Source: Spirulina subsalsa PCC 9445 (GTDB taxonomy: Bacteria > Cyanobacteriota > Cyanobacteriia > Cyanobacteriales > Spirulinaceae). Taken from it: 64,000 bases of DNA. Shown piece by piece: positions 53,955-62,782 of the stretch. A model generated the notes under the pieces. The model saw nothing but the letters and a program-made list of their open reading frames with translations. It was not told the DNA's origin and made no database searches. The translations under genes were made by a program, and so were the position numbers. The stretch spans positions 2,373,725 through 2,437,724 of the forward strand of contig NZ_JH980292.1 in assembly GCF_000314005.1 (NCBI RefSeq). The letters run 5' to 3'. Position 1 is the first letter of the stretch, and each line of letters opens with the position of its first letter.

Positions 53955-55079
53955 ATGAAGCAACCGCAGCATTTAGCTTGTTTATTACCCAATTTAGCGG
54001 GAGGGGGACAAGAACGAGTCACCCTGAACTTATTGCGCGGCCTGAGTGGTAAGGGGATGCAATTAGATTTAGTGGTTGCTCAGGCCAAAGGGCCTTATTT
54101 GGATCAAATTCCCCCCGAGGTGCATCTAGTGGATTTAGGGGTGTCGATGGAGGATCGCCTGCAAAGTGCCGTTAAGCTGATTCTGCCCCTTGCCCAGTAT
54201 TTACGCCAAGCTAAACCGGATGTTTTACTGTCTCACTTAGTCTGGACGAATGAAATTGCGGTGATTGCCTATTGGTTCGCCCGCACACCTTTACAATTAG
54301 TCCTCTGGGAACAGATGCCCGCATCTCTACAACCCAGTCATCCTTTGATGCAACGGGTGAAGTTGTGGTTAATGCGATCGCTCTACCCAAAAGCCAGCGC
54401 CATTGTTGCCCCTTCCCAAGGAGTCGCCCAAGCGTTTGAACAATCCTTAAAACTCAAAGCCAATTCCGTGCAGGTGGTTTATAACGCCGTTGTGGATGAT
54501 ACCTTACTGCAAAAAGCCCAAGCGCCCTTAAATCATCCTTGGTTTTTTGCCTATCAACCCCCGGTTATTGTAGCCATTGGGCGACTGAGTGAGCAGAAAG
54601 ATTTTCCAACCCTGATTAAGGCCTTTGCCCAAGTGCGAAAAAACCGCCTCTTACGCTTAATTATTTTAGGGGAAGGGGGATTACGTCGTTCTCTGGAAAA
54701 CTTGGTGCGAGAATTGGGGGTGGGGGAAGATGTCCAGTTACCGGGTTTTGTGCCGAATCCTTACGCTTATCTCAGTCGGGCGGCCATGTTTGTCTTATCG
54801 TCTAAGTTTGAAGGATTGCCCACGGTGGTGATTGAGGCCTTAGCTTGTGGGTGTCCGGTGGTATCGACGGATTGCCCTTATGGTCCGCGAGAAATCTTGG
54901 CCGATGGGCAGTATGGGCGATTGGTGGCCGTGGGGGATGTGCTGGGGTTAGTCCGGGGGATTTATGAGACGTTAAACGCTCCTATCTCGCGGGATTTGTT
55001 AAAAGTGCGATCGCAAGCCTTTACAGTACAAGAGGCCACGCAAAGTTATTTAAAGTTATTATCAAATTCAGTTGAATAA
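53955..55079 (+). CDS. glycosyltransferase family 4
   Basis: 374 residues, GT-B fold. The N-terminal domain has the GGGQERVTLNLLRGL segment; the C-terminal nucleotide-sugar domain shows VAIGRLSEQKDFPTLIKAF, LIILGEGGLRRSL, and FEGLPTVVIEALACGCPVVSTD (E-x7-E). Likely a retaining hexosyltransferase for lipid- or surface-polysaccharide synthesis. It is separate from the PEP-CTERM genes by a terminator. The donor and acceptor are unknown. Confidence 0.88.
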   Translation: MKQPQHLACLLPNLAGGGQERVTLNLLRGLSGKGMQLDLVVAQAKGPYLDQIPPEVHLVDLGVSMEDRLQSAVKLILPLAQYLRQAKPDVLLSHLVWTNEIAVIAYWFARTPLQLVLWEQMPASLQPSHPLMQRVKLWLMRSLYPKASAIVAPSQGVAQAFEQSLKLKANSVQVVYNAVVDDTLLQKAQAPLNHPWFFAYQPPVIVAIGRLSEQKDFPTLIKAFAQVRKNRLLRLIILGEGGLRRSLENLVRELGVGEDVQLPGFVPNPYAYLSRAAMFVLSSKFEGLPTVVIEALACGCPVVSTDCPYGPREILADGQYGRLVAVGDVLGLVRGIYETLNAPISRDLLKVRSQAFTVQEATQSYLKLLSNSVE

Positions 55080-55102
55080 CGGCTTGTTTGTTTCCCAGTG
55101 TT

Positions 55103-55222
55103 TCATCTGTGATTGCCCTCAGTCTGGGTTAAGTTTAATAAGGCTTCAACTTTTTCTAAATGGGGAATACGAGAGGATAAAGTTCTAAAGATTTGTTCTA
55201 AACGCTGGGGATGTTGTTCTTG
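55103..55222 (-). pseudogene. C-terminal remnant of a gene, possibly AAA ATPase
   Basis: A minus-strand frame of ~39 codons ends at TGA 55103: QEQHPQRLEQIFRTLSSRIP, HLEKVEALLNLTQTEGNHR. It has good codon use but no start, and stops abruptly at 55222 where an IS605-type end begins. The sequence recalls the C-terminal part of cyanobacterial AAA-family ATPases (RIPxxEKVE pattern), but this is uncertain. Confidence 0.45.
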
Positions 55223-55275
55223 TGAACTACCCCACCCTGCCTAGGCGCGAGGATGGAGCTTCCTGATTCAATGGG
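55221..55275. mobile_element. TnpB-type right-end hairpin, third copy
   Basis: TGTGAACTACCCCACCCT-gcctaggcgcg-AGGATGGAGCTTCC, then TGATTCAATGGG. The stem CCACCCT/AGGATGG is followed by the GCTTCC seen at tnpB's right end. This TGAACTACCCC form is a common IS605-type terminus. No transposase gene adjoins; non-autonomous element or scar. Confidence 0.5.
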
Positions 55276-55420
55276 AAGTGCTTTCTATACCGAAATATAG
55301 CCAGTCTTATCTTCCCTCCCCAGGCAGAAGTCCTAGTTCCTAAGACCCAAATTTTCTCTTGCAACACAGCCCTTTTTAGCTTGGTTTTCGCTTTGGGAGT
55401 TAGTGGTCAAGATATATTTA

Positions 55421-55573
55421 GGGTCTGCTGAATAACACCAGATGCTAGGCTCAACAAGGGAACAGGGAACTCTTAACAGGAAACAGATCATCTAAAACTG
55501 GCACGATTGCCTATTCCCGACTCCCGACTCCCGACTCCCGATTCCCCAACTCTCGGACTTATTCAGCAAGCCC
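55421..55573. mobile_element. MITE, copy 3 (inverted orientation)
   Basis: 153 bp, flanked by TA at 55419-55420 and 55574-55575. GGGTCTGCTGAATAA to TTATTCAGCAAGCCC; the interior is the reverse complement of copies 1 and 2, with one heptamer fewer. Between 55276-55420 and 55574-55701 nothing else is recognised. Confidence 0.87.
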
Positions 55574-55701
55574 TATTTATCTTAGCATGGATTCGCTAAT
55601 GTTTTTGGGTCTATAGCCAACCTACCTGAGTCGTGCAAAAAAGACTCGCCTGCAATCGAGATAGGACAATAGCCCTTCACGTCTCATGAGGACTAGCTAT
55701 C

Positions 55702-56682
55702 TTATTTTTGGGAACTCTCTCCATAAATTGCCCCTTGACTCCATAAATAAAAAGGACTCATTAAACTACTGCGTAGCCATTCCCATTGACAAGTTGTGAC
55801 TAAATCTTGATGAATTTGACTAGAATTTTTTAGCCAAAAGAGCAATAGACAGCGCAAATCATTGCAGAAATATATTAAAAAAGCTAAAGGGCGTTGCCAA
55901 GGGGTGAGGCGAGTCATTCGGATATGATGACGGGCTAAACCAGTGCCTCGGATTAGGGTGAGTAAATAATCCAGTTGTAAGCGACTTTCGGGGATTTTGT
56001 GGGAAATTTCCATTTGGGGATTATGCCAAATTTCCCATCCTTTTTGTTGAATCAAGGAAACAGCCTCTAAGTCTTCACTGGCTAACTTAACTTCACCAAT
56101 ACGCCCCTTTAAGAATAGTTGCTTTGGGACACTCGACAGCCAAGCGTCTTTCCGCACGACTAAACCCGCCCCCGGCGGTAATAGTCCGGTTTTGAGTTGA
56201 TACTGAAAGGCGACGTTGCCCCGTTCCACAATGGCTAAAAAGGACTGAATGCGCTCAATGCCGGGGGGCGGAGTGTCTTCAAAGGCGGCTTTGACTAATC
56301 CACCAAAGGCTCCGGCTTGGGGGTATTCTCGTCCAAATTCGTAGGCGCTGACAATCCAGTTTTCAGTGGGTAGGTTGTCGTCATCGAGAAAGCCAATCCA
56401 TTCCCCTTGGGCTTGTTCTACAGCGCATTGTCGGGCAAAAGCTAAACCCTGTTGGGCTTCAAAGTGGGTATAGATTGGCACATCTGGGGTCCACTGGGTT
56501 TGATACTGCTCGATGACTTGCTGGGTTTCATCGGTGCTGTTGTTGTTGATGATACGAATTTCCCAAGTCAGGGTAGGGTGCGATCGCCTTCCTGACTCGA
56601 TACAGGCTTTTAACTTATCTAACACATCCGGTAAGCGTTTTGCCCCGTTATAGGTACAAATTGCCACTGTAAAATCAACCAT
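55702..56682 (-). CDS. hpsE: glycosyltransferase family 2, HpsE-like
   Basis: 326 residues. GT2 motifs: VDFTVAICTYNGAKRLPDVL at the start, FLDDDNLP (DxD) near 100, ASEDLEAV further on. The C-terminal part (GWEIWHNPQMEISHKIPESRL, GTGLARHHIRM, PWQRPLAFLIYFCNDLRCLLL) is characteristic of HpsE, a glycosyltransferase of hormogonium polysaccharide synthesis in filamentous cyanobacteria. Hydrophobic stretches near the end suggest membrane association. The rest of the hps locus is not visible. Confidence 0.75.
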   Translation of the reverse strand: MVDFTVAICTYNGAKRLPDVLDKLKACIESGRRSHPTLTWEIRIINNNSTDETQQVIEQYQTQWTPDVPIYTHFEAQQGLAFARQCAVEQAQGEWIGFLDDDNLPTENWIVSAYEFGREYPQAGAFGGLVKAAFEDTPPPGIERIQSFLAIVERGNVAFQYQLKTGLLPPGAGLVVRKDAWLSSVPKQLFLKGRIGEVKLASEDLEAVSLIQQKGWEIWHNPQMEISHKIPESRLQLDYLLTLIRGTGLARHHIRMTRLTPWQRPLAFLIYFCNDLRCLLLFWLKNSSQIHQDLVTTCQWEWLRSSLMSPFYLWSQGAIYGESSQK

Positions 56683-56807
56683 AGTGGGAAAACCAGTGAT
56701 CTGTTATTGACACTCCCCCTTCAATTTTGCCTCAAGAATCATCCTTTCTACTCCAATCTGTTAATCAATACTTATGTACTACAAAATACATCCCCATGCA
56801 ATGGGAA

Positions 56808-57620
56808 CTACACTCCTAGGCGCTGATCACTGTATTGTTTCACCGGAATATTGGTCAGAGTGGCAATTTGAGAGGCGATCGCACTTAAAATTTCTGGCGG
56901 CACACATTTCAACCGTTGCACCGGATAGCCACAATCCTCTAAACGTTGATTTCCTCGACCTTCGAGTTGGCGCTGTTGGGGTTTCGGACGGGTTGGGGTA
57001 TTCAGTTGAATCTCATCGGGACAAAGTGCCTTCATCCATTGACTATACTCCTCAATCATACTCGCCGACCAAGGCATTAAGACCATCGTTTGAACGCCCA
57101 ATTTCCCCCGATACACCTCCCGAAACCCCTGTAAATTGGTTACAAAATCCTGAAACTTAAACCCAGCCACCGGACGATTCACCCGTTGGATAGCTTCATC
57201 AGTCAGACCATCCACTTTAACCGAAACCTGATCCGCTTGGCCCAACGCCTCACAAACCTCCGGATCTCCCAATAAAGTCCCATTAGTTAAAACCAGTGTT
57301 GGACAATGAGTTAAAGCCTTAATTCCTCCTAAAATATCCCCCAAATTGCTCGCTAAGGTGGGTTCTCCACTGCCACTTAAGGTAATCACATCCACTGACC
57401 AAGGGGCATAATGTTCTAAATCGGCTAGAATTTCCCTCGTCGGCACATAAACCCCTCGTTGTACCGTGTGATTTTCAATTTCTCCCAACTGACAATAGAC
57501 ACAATTAAACGAACAGGTAGACTGTAAACCAATGGGATCAATCCCCAAAGAAGTCCCGTAACGCCATGAAGTCACGGGTCCGTAAACTGGACTAAAAGGG
57601 TGCATCGTTTGACTTGGCAT
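56808..57620 (-). CDS. radical SAM protein, TYW1-like small family
   Basis: 270 residues. Cluster motif CSFNCVYCQLG (Cys-x3-Cys-x2-Cys) preceded by YGTSLGIDP, then TLSGSGEPTLASNLG (GGE-like SAM motif) and VTNGTLL-type strands. The C-terminal half ends with a proline/glutamine-rich loop (RPKPQQRQ). It resembles a family related to TYW1 or to MoaA-like proteins, with unknown substrate. Start at ATG 57620 or 57605. Confidence 0.75.
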   Translation of the reverse strand: MPSQTMHPFSPVYGPVTSWRYGTSLGIDPIGLQSTCSFNCVYCQLGEIENHTVQRGVYVPTREILADLEHYAPWSVDVITLSGSGEPTLASNLGDILGGIKALTHCPTLVLTNGTLLGDPEVCEALGQADQVSVKVDGLTDEAIQRVNRPVAGFKFQDFVTNLQGFREVYRGKLGVQTMVLMPWSASMIEEYSQWMKALCPDEIQLNTPTRPKPQQRQLEGRGNQRLEDCGYPVQRLKCVPPEILSAIASQIATLTNIPVKQYSDQRLGV

Positions 57621-57801
57621 AAGTCCCTCCCAAACCGAAACAAATTCACTTTTTTAGTCTAGGGTTTTTCCGGAGTGATCCCCCATTTCACCCCTGTAGA
57701 TTTTACATTTCCCCAGAGAAATATCGACCTAGGAAAATTCCCCCCCATCTTCCTAGAACAGTGTTAGATTGAGAACAAAATTTCCCTGTCCCCTAAACCT
57801 G

Positions 57802-58881
57802 ATGACTCGGCAATTCGTCCCCATTTTAACGGCCATTGTGGCGATCGCAACCGCTTGTACCAATTCCGCCCCCCTTGCCCCCAACAATACCGAGTTAAGC
57901 ACCATAACCGAATCAGAATCCCCCACCCCCCCCAGTGTTCTAAACGCCGTTCAAGAACGAGGGTTTCTCATCTGTGGGGTAGATGGGGGGATTCCGGGGT
58001 TTAGTTTTGTGGATGAGACAGGTCAATACTCCGGATTAGATGTAGATATTTGTAAAGCGATCGCCGCCGCCGTGTTAGGCAACCCCGAAGCCGTAGAATA
58101 TCAGCAACTTGACCCCATCTTACGCTTCATTGCCGTCTCCGAGAGAGAAGTAGATATCCTCTCCCGCAGCACCACCTGGACCCTGAGCCGAGATACCCAA
58201 CTTGGTGTAGAATTTGCCCCCACCACCTTCTACGACACACAAGGGATGATGGTTCGTGCTGATAGTGGCATTACCTCCCTAGAAGACTTTCAGGACAAAT
58301 CCGTTTGCGTCGAAGCCGGAACCACCACCGAGTTAAACCTCATGGACAGCATGAGAAAAGCCGGAGTCGCCTTTGAAACCCTCACCTTTGAACAACCCGA
58401 TCCCGCCTATGGAGCCTATGCTCAGGGGTTTTGTCAAGGCATCACCTCAGACCACTTCATCTTAGAAGCCCGTCGGCAGAGTCTACCCAATCCCGAAGAA
58501 CATATTCTCTTAGAGATAACCCTCTCCAAAGAACCCTTAGCGCCAGCCACCGTTCAGAATGACCCCGCTTGGTTTGATGTGGTCAAATGGGTCACATTTG
58601 GCTTAATGGAGGCCGAAGAATTAGGCATTACTCAAGCCAATATTGAGGAAAAACTACAATCCCCCGACCCCAGAATCCGGCTTTTTCTCGGCATTGAAGG
58701 CAATCTCGGCGAAGACATGGGCTTAAGCCATGATTTTATGGTCAATGTTGTTAAAGCCGTCGGCAACTACGGAGAAATTTATGAGCGCAACCTCGGCCGG
58801 GATTCCCCCTTTAACTTACCTCGGGGCTACAATGCCCTGTGGAAAGACGGCGGCTTGATGTACTCCCCCCCCTTCCGATAA
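57802..58881 (+). CDS. amino-acid ABC transporter substrate-binding lipoprotein 1
   Basis: 359 residues, BztA/AapJ/NatF type. The lipobox is VAIATAC near residue 20, so it is a lipoprotein. Motifs: RGFLICGVDGGIPGFSFVDETG, SGLDVDICKAIAAAVLG, LSRSTTWTLSRDTQLGVEFAPTTFYD, and the terminal PRGYNALWKDGGLMYSPPFR. First of three tandem paralogues. ATG 57802 (MTRQFVPIL) fits signal-peptide length. It has S-T where the other two have N-T in SRNTTW, and Q-Y-Q where they have Y-R-N, so the ligand may differ. Confidence 0.88.
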   Translation: MTRQFVPILTAIVAIATACTNSAPLAPNNTELSTITESESPTPPSVLNAVQERGFLICGVDGGIPGFSFVDETGQYSGLDVDICKAIAAAVLGNPEAVEYQQLDPILRFIAVSEREVDILSRSTTWTLSRDTQLGVEFAPTTFYDTQGMMVRADSGITSLEDFQDKSVCVEAGTTTELNLMDSMRKAGVAFETLTFEQPDPAYGAYAQGFCQGITSDHFILEARRQSLPNPEEHILLEITLSKEPLAPATVQNDPAWFDVVKWVTFGLMEAEELGITQANIEEKLQSPDPRIRLFLGIEGNLGEDMGLSHDFMVNVVKAVGNYGEIYERNLGRDSPFNLPRGYNALWKDGGLMYSPPFR

Positions 58882-58963
58882 ATTTTGCTAAACTCCTTCC
58901 AGAATCGCCACAAAAAAGCTGGTAGACCTAAAAGAGAAACTCTATTACCCTTCCACAATCATC

Positions 58964-60034
58964 ATGCGCACATGGCAATCCCTTTTCGTTTCTACAACCC
59001 TGCTCACCCTCATGGCGGGCTGTGGAAACCCTCCTGCCCCCACCAACACCACTTTAAGCCCGAACTCCACCTCAGCCGCGAATACCAGTCGTCTAGATAT
59101 GGTTAAGGAACGAGGATATCTGATTTGTGGTGTTGATGGGGGGGTATTGGGCTTTAGTTTTGTCGATGATGCCGGAGAATATTCCGGGTTAGATGTAGAT
59201 GTGTGTAAAGCGATCGCCGCCGCCGTGTTAGGAGATCCCAATCAAGTGGAATATCGTAACCTAGACTCCGCCGAACGCTTCCCCGCCCTCGTTGCAGGCG
59301 AAATTGATGTACTCTCCCGCAATACCACCTGGACTATTAGCCGGGATACAGAACTGGGTGTAGAATTTGCCCCCACCACCTTTTATGATGGGCAAGGGAT
59401 CATGGTACGCGCCGATAGTGGTATTACTTCCCTCCAGGATTTTCAGGGAAAATCTATTTGTGTCGAAGCCGCCACCACCACCGAGTTAAACCTCATGGAC
59501 ACCATGAGGAAAGTTGGCGTATCCTTTGAAACCGTCACCTTTGAACAGGCCGATCCCGCCTATGCCGCCTATGCTGAAAACCGTTGTCAGGGCATTACCT
59601 CCGACAAATCCCAACTGATCGCCCGTCGTGATACACTCCCCAATCCCAACGAGCATATTTTGTTAGATGTCACCCTCTCCAAAGAACCTTTAGGGCCAGC
59701 CACATTGAATAATGATTCGGCTTGGTTTGATGTGGTGAAATGGGTCACATTTGGTTTAATTGAAGCCGAAGAATTGGGCATTACTCAAAGCAATGTGACG
59801 GAAAAATTACAGGCTACAGATCCCAACACTCGCCGCTTTTTAGGCGTAGAAGGAAATCTAGGAGAAGGAATGGGCTTGAGTAATGATTTTATGGTGAATG
59901 TCATTCAAGCTGTGGGAAATTATGGGGAAATTTACGAAGAGAATCTAGGCGCACAATCCCGTTTCAACCTGCCTCGCGGCCAAAATGCTCTATGGCAAGA
60001 TGGGGGGTTAATGTACTCCCCTCCCTTTCGCTAA
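58964..60034 (+). CDS. amino-acid ABC transporter substrate-binding lipoprotein 2
   Basis: 356 residues. Lipobox LTLMAGC, ideal. The body repeats the family: RGYLICGVDGGVLGFSF, SGLDVDVCKAIAAAVLGDP, LSRNTTWTISRDTELGVEF, and PRGQNALWQDGGLMYSPPFR. It lies 82 bp after paralogue 1. EYRNLDSAERFPAL is closer to paralogue 3 than to 1. Probably the same importer with overlapping or shifted specificity. Confidence 0.9.
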   Translation: MRTWQSLFVSTTLLTLMAGCGNPPAPTNTTLSPNSTSAANTSRLDMVKERGYLICGVDGGVLGFSFVDDAGEYSGLDVDVCKAIAAAVLGDPNQVEYRNLDSAERFPALVAGEIDVLSRNTTWTISRDTELGVEFAPTTFYDGQGIMVRADSGITSLQDFQGKSICVEAATTTELNLMDTMRKVGVSFETVTFEQADPAYAAYAENRCQGITSDKSQLIARRDTLPNPNEHILLDVTLSKEPLGPATLNNDSAWFDVVKWVTFGLIEAEELGITQSNVTEKLQATDPNTRRFLGVEGNLGEGMGLSNDFMVNVIQAVGNYGEIYEENLGAQSRFNLPRGQNALWQDGGLMYSPPFR

Positions 60035-60191
60035 ATTTTCCTTACCATATTATTCTTTTTTTGTCAAATAACATAATCAAGACTCATTAAAAGTCAAGAT
60101 TTCGTTACATTTTGTATCGCCTTACACCCCATCGGGAAAGGGAGTGGCTAAATATTAAGCAGGAAATTTAGCGATGGTGTGTGAATTAGTG

Positions 60192-61262
60192 ATGCGTAAA
60201 TGGCAATCTTTGGTTTTATCTGCGGCAGTGTTAGCTGTGACAGCAGCTTGTGCCACTCCCCCAGAACAAACCACTGGGGGTACAGGTCAAACCGGAACAA
60301 CTGCCGCAGGCAGAAGTCGCCTTGATGTCGTCAAAGAACGGGGAATGCTCATCTGTGGTGTGGATGGCGGGATTCCGGGTTTTAGTTTTGTCGATGAATC
60401 TGGGGAATATTCCGGTTTAGATGTGGATGTTTGTAAAGCTGTGGCGGCCGCTGTTTTAGGCGACCCGGAGAAAGTGGAATATCGGAACTTAGACTCCACA
60501 GAACGCTTTACGGCTTTATCCGGAGGAGAGGTAGATATGCTCTCTCGGAACACCACTTGGACGATTAGCCGGGATACGTCCGTTGGCTTAGAATTTGCCC
60601 CGACGACCTTTTATGATGGTCAAGGGATGATGGTTCGTGCTGATAGTGGAATTACATCCCTAGCAGATTTCCAAGGTAAAGCTGTGTGTGTGGAAGCGGG
60701 GACTACGACCGAATTAAACCTGACAGACAATATGCGCAAGGCTGGGGTAGAGTTTGAAACGGTGACATTCCAGCAAGCAGACCCGGCCTATGCGGCCTAT
60801 GCAGAAGGCCGTTGTGAGGGGATGACTTCTGATAAGTCTCAGTTAATTGCTCGGCGTAGCACGTTACCGAACCCGGATGATCATATTCTGTTAGATGTTA
60901 CGATGTCTAAAGAACCTTTGGGGCCTGTCACCATTAACAATGATTCAGCGTGGTTTGATGTGGTTAAATGGGTGACATTTGGCTTATTTGAAGCGGAAGA
61001 AATGGGCATTACTCAAGCCAATATTGAGGAACAGTTAGAGAGCGAAGATCCCAATATTCGCCGTTTCTTAGGTGTGGAAGGCGATTTAGGCCAAGGAATG
61101 GGTTTGAGCAATGATTTCATGGTGAATGTGATCAAAGCGGTGGGGAACTATGGCGAGGTTTACGACCGCAATTTAGGGGCTGGTTCTGAATTTAATCTGC
61201 CTCGTGGTCAGAATGCGCTCTGGACTGAGGGCGGTTTACTATATTCTCCCCCATTCCGTTAA
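60192..61262 (+). CDS. amino-acid ABC transporter substrate-binding lipoprotein 3 (NatF/BztA type)
   Basis: 356 residues from ATG 60192. Signal MRKWQSLVLSAAVLAVTAAC with lipobox VTAAC. Motifs as in 1 and 2: MLICGVDGGIPGFSFVD, SRNTTWTISRDTSVGLEF, and PRGQNALWTEGGLLYSPPFR. It lies closest to the permease genes and is separated from them by a large RNA hairpin (61277-61412). Binds polar or acidic amino acids in related systems (N-II importer of Anabaena); the ligand here is inferred. Confidence 0.9.
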   Translation: MRKWQSLVLSAAVLAVTAACATPPEQTTGGTGQTGTTAAGRSRLDVVKERGMLICGVDGGIPGFSFVDESGEYSGLDVDVCKAVAAAVLGDPEKVEYRNLDSTERFTALSGGEVDMLSRNTTWTISRDTSVGLEFAPTTFYDGQGMMVRADSGITSLADFQGKAVCVEAGTTTELNLTDNMRKAGVEFETVTFQQADPAYAAYAEGRCEGMTSDKSQLIARRSTLPNPDDHILLDVTMSKEPLGPVTINNDSAWFDVVKWVTFGLFEAEEMGITQANIEEQLESEDPNIRRFLGVEGDLGQGMGLSNDFMVNVIKAVGNYGEVYDRNLGAGSEFNLPRGQNALWTEGGLLYSPPFR

Positions 61263-61276
61263 ACCCAGTTGACCTG

Positions 61277-61412
61277 AAAAATGCTCCGTTTTTAGGGATT
61301 TTGGGGTGGATTGTGATTCAGATCAATAAGTGGATCAAAATCAGTTAATCAAAGTTCGATTTTAGGATGATTTAAAACAGTTTTTTCTCCAGTTCCCTAG
61401 CGGAGCATTTTT
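61277..61412 (+). promoter_or_regulatory. long-range hairpin between binding protein and permeases
   Basis: AAAAATGCTCCG (61277-61288) is perfectly complementary to CGGAGCATTTTT (61401-61412); just inside, TAGGGA pairs with TCCCTA, giving ~18 pairs, with ~90 nt between. The loop has its own small stem (GATCA/GATC near 61319-61337). The 3' arm ends in five T. It could end most transcripts after the binding proteins, or protect the upstream mRNA. Confidence 0.6.
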
Positions 61413-61601
61413 CCAAAGATTTAAGCAAGAGATCCTCCCCAGAATTCTGTTTTCTACTTCATGTTAGTTTTGTAAATTGTCATGGCGGGGAATGTTCTAA
61501 CATGATTGGGGGGTGAGAGTTGCTACTACACAAATTCTCTTTTTTAGCCTAGCCAAAGAGGGCTAAAATAAAGATTTTAGAACCAAATATTTTAAACATT
61601 C

Positions 61602-62777
61602 ATGACCACGGAAAACGAGGCAAAAATTCCAATTTGGCGAGATGAGCGTTTCTGGAAGATTGCCGTCCAATTAATTGTTTTAGCAGTTGTGGTGGTAATC
61701 GGTTCCGTGCTTGTCCATAACGTTAGCGTGAATATGCAACGGTCTGGCGTTGTGTTTGGATTCCGCTTTTTAGATAGTCAAGCGTCTTTTGCCATTGGTG
61801 AAAGTATTATTCCCTATAATCCGGCTGTAGATAGTTACCGTCAGGTGATGTTGGCGGGGTTAGTGAATACGCTGCGGGTGATTGTAGTGGGGATTGTTCT
61901 CACCACGCTACTGGGGATTCTGGCGGGAGTCGCCAGTTTTTCGGAAAACTGGCTTCTGCGCAAGGGGAGCCAGGTTTATGTGGAGGTGATTCGCAATACC
62001 CCCCTGTTGTTGCAATTATATTTTTGGTATCGTGCGGTTTTTACCAAGTTGCCGCGGCCGGCGGATCGTTTGGAGTTTTTGAATCGTGTTTATTTGAGTA
62101 ATCGGGGGGTGTTTCTCCCGTGGCCGACGGTGAGTTGGAATCTGGCGATTTGGGCGGGGGGGGTGGTTGCGATCGCCATTGGAGCCTTTTTCCTCTGGCG
62201 TTGGCGAACTTACTTGATTGTAGAGCGCGGCCAATCGGGTCAAAATCAACTCTATATCCTCTGGGGTTTAGGCATTATCGCCTTATTAATTATTATCTTC
62301 CCCTTTAACTGGCAAGTTCCCCAAGAAGTAGACCCCGGCACGGGTAGCATTCAGGGAGGATTGCGTTTAACCATTGAATACAGCGCCCTGGTAACGGGTT
62401 TAGTCGTTTATACCGGAGCCTATATCTCCGAAATTGTGCGCGCTGGTATTCAATCGGTGGCAAAAGGTCAATGGGAAGCCGCCCGCGCTTTAGGGATTCA
62501 TTCCGGCTTAACCATGCGTTTAGTCGTCTTTCCCCAAGCCTTACGGGTGATGATTCCCCCCTTAAACAGTCAGTACATGAACTTGGCGAAAAACTCCAGT
62601 TTAGCCATTGCCATTGGTTATGCAGACATCTACTCTGTGGCCAATACAACCTATAACCAAACAGGTCGCCCGGTGGAAGTGATGATCATTATCATGGTCA
62701 CTTACTTAATCATCAACCTGTTAATTTCTGTGGTGATGAACCAATTTAACCGCCTTGCTCAACTACGGGAAAGATAA
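61602..62777 (+). CDS. natG: amino-acid ABC transporter permease 1 (NatG/BztB/AapQ type)
   Basis: 391 residues. One helix near residue 22-40, a periplasmic segment, then the HisMQ-type core split by an insert (~185-230 with helices) typical of AapQ/BztB. TLRVIVVGIVLTTLLG is the TM1 of the core. The EAA loop is EAARALGIHSGLTMRLVVFPQALRVMIPP, where it meets the ATPase. The next permease starts 5 bp after its stop, so the two are translated together. Confidence 0.9.
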   Translation: MTTENEAKIPIWRDERFWKIAVQLIVLAVVVVIGSVLVHNVSVNMQRSGVVFGFRFLDSQASFAIGESIIPYNPAVDSYRQVMLAGLVNTLRVIVVGIVLTTLLGILAGVASFSENWLLRKGSQVYVEVIRNTPLLLQLYFWYRAVFTKLPRPADRLEFLNRVYLSNRGVFLPWPTVSWNLAIWAGGVVAIAIGAFFLWRWRTYLIVERGQSGQNQLYILWGLGIIALLIIIFPFNWQVPQEVDPGTGSIQGGLRLTIEYSALVTGLVVYTGAYISEIVRAGIQSVAKGQWEAARALGIHSGLTMRLVVFPQALRVMIPPLNSQYMNLAKNSSLAIAIGYADIYSVANTTYNQTGRPVEVMIIIMVTYLIINLLISVVMNQFNRLAQLRER

Positions 62778-62782
62778 GACCC

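Noticed and set aside
57622-60191. NtcA sites (GTA-N8-TAC) before the amino-acid importer genes
   Set aside because: GTA and TAC occur nearby but with spacings of five or six, not eight; no proper site was found.
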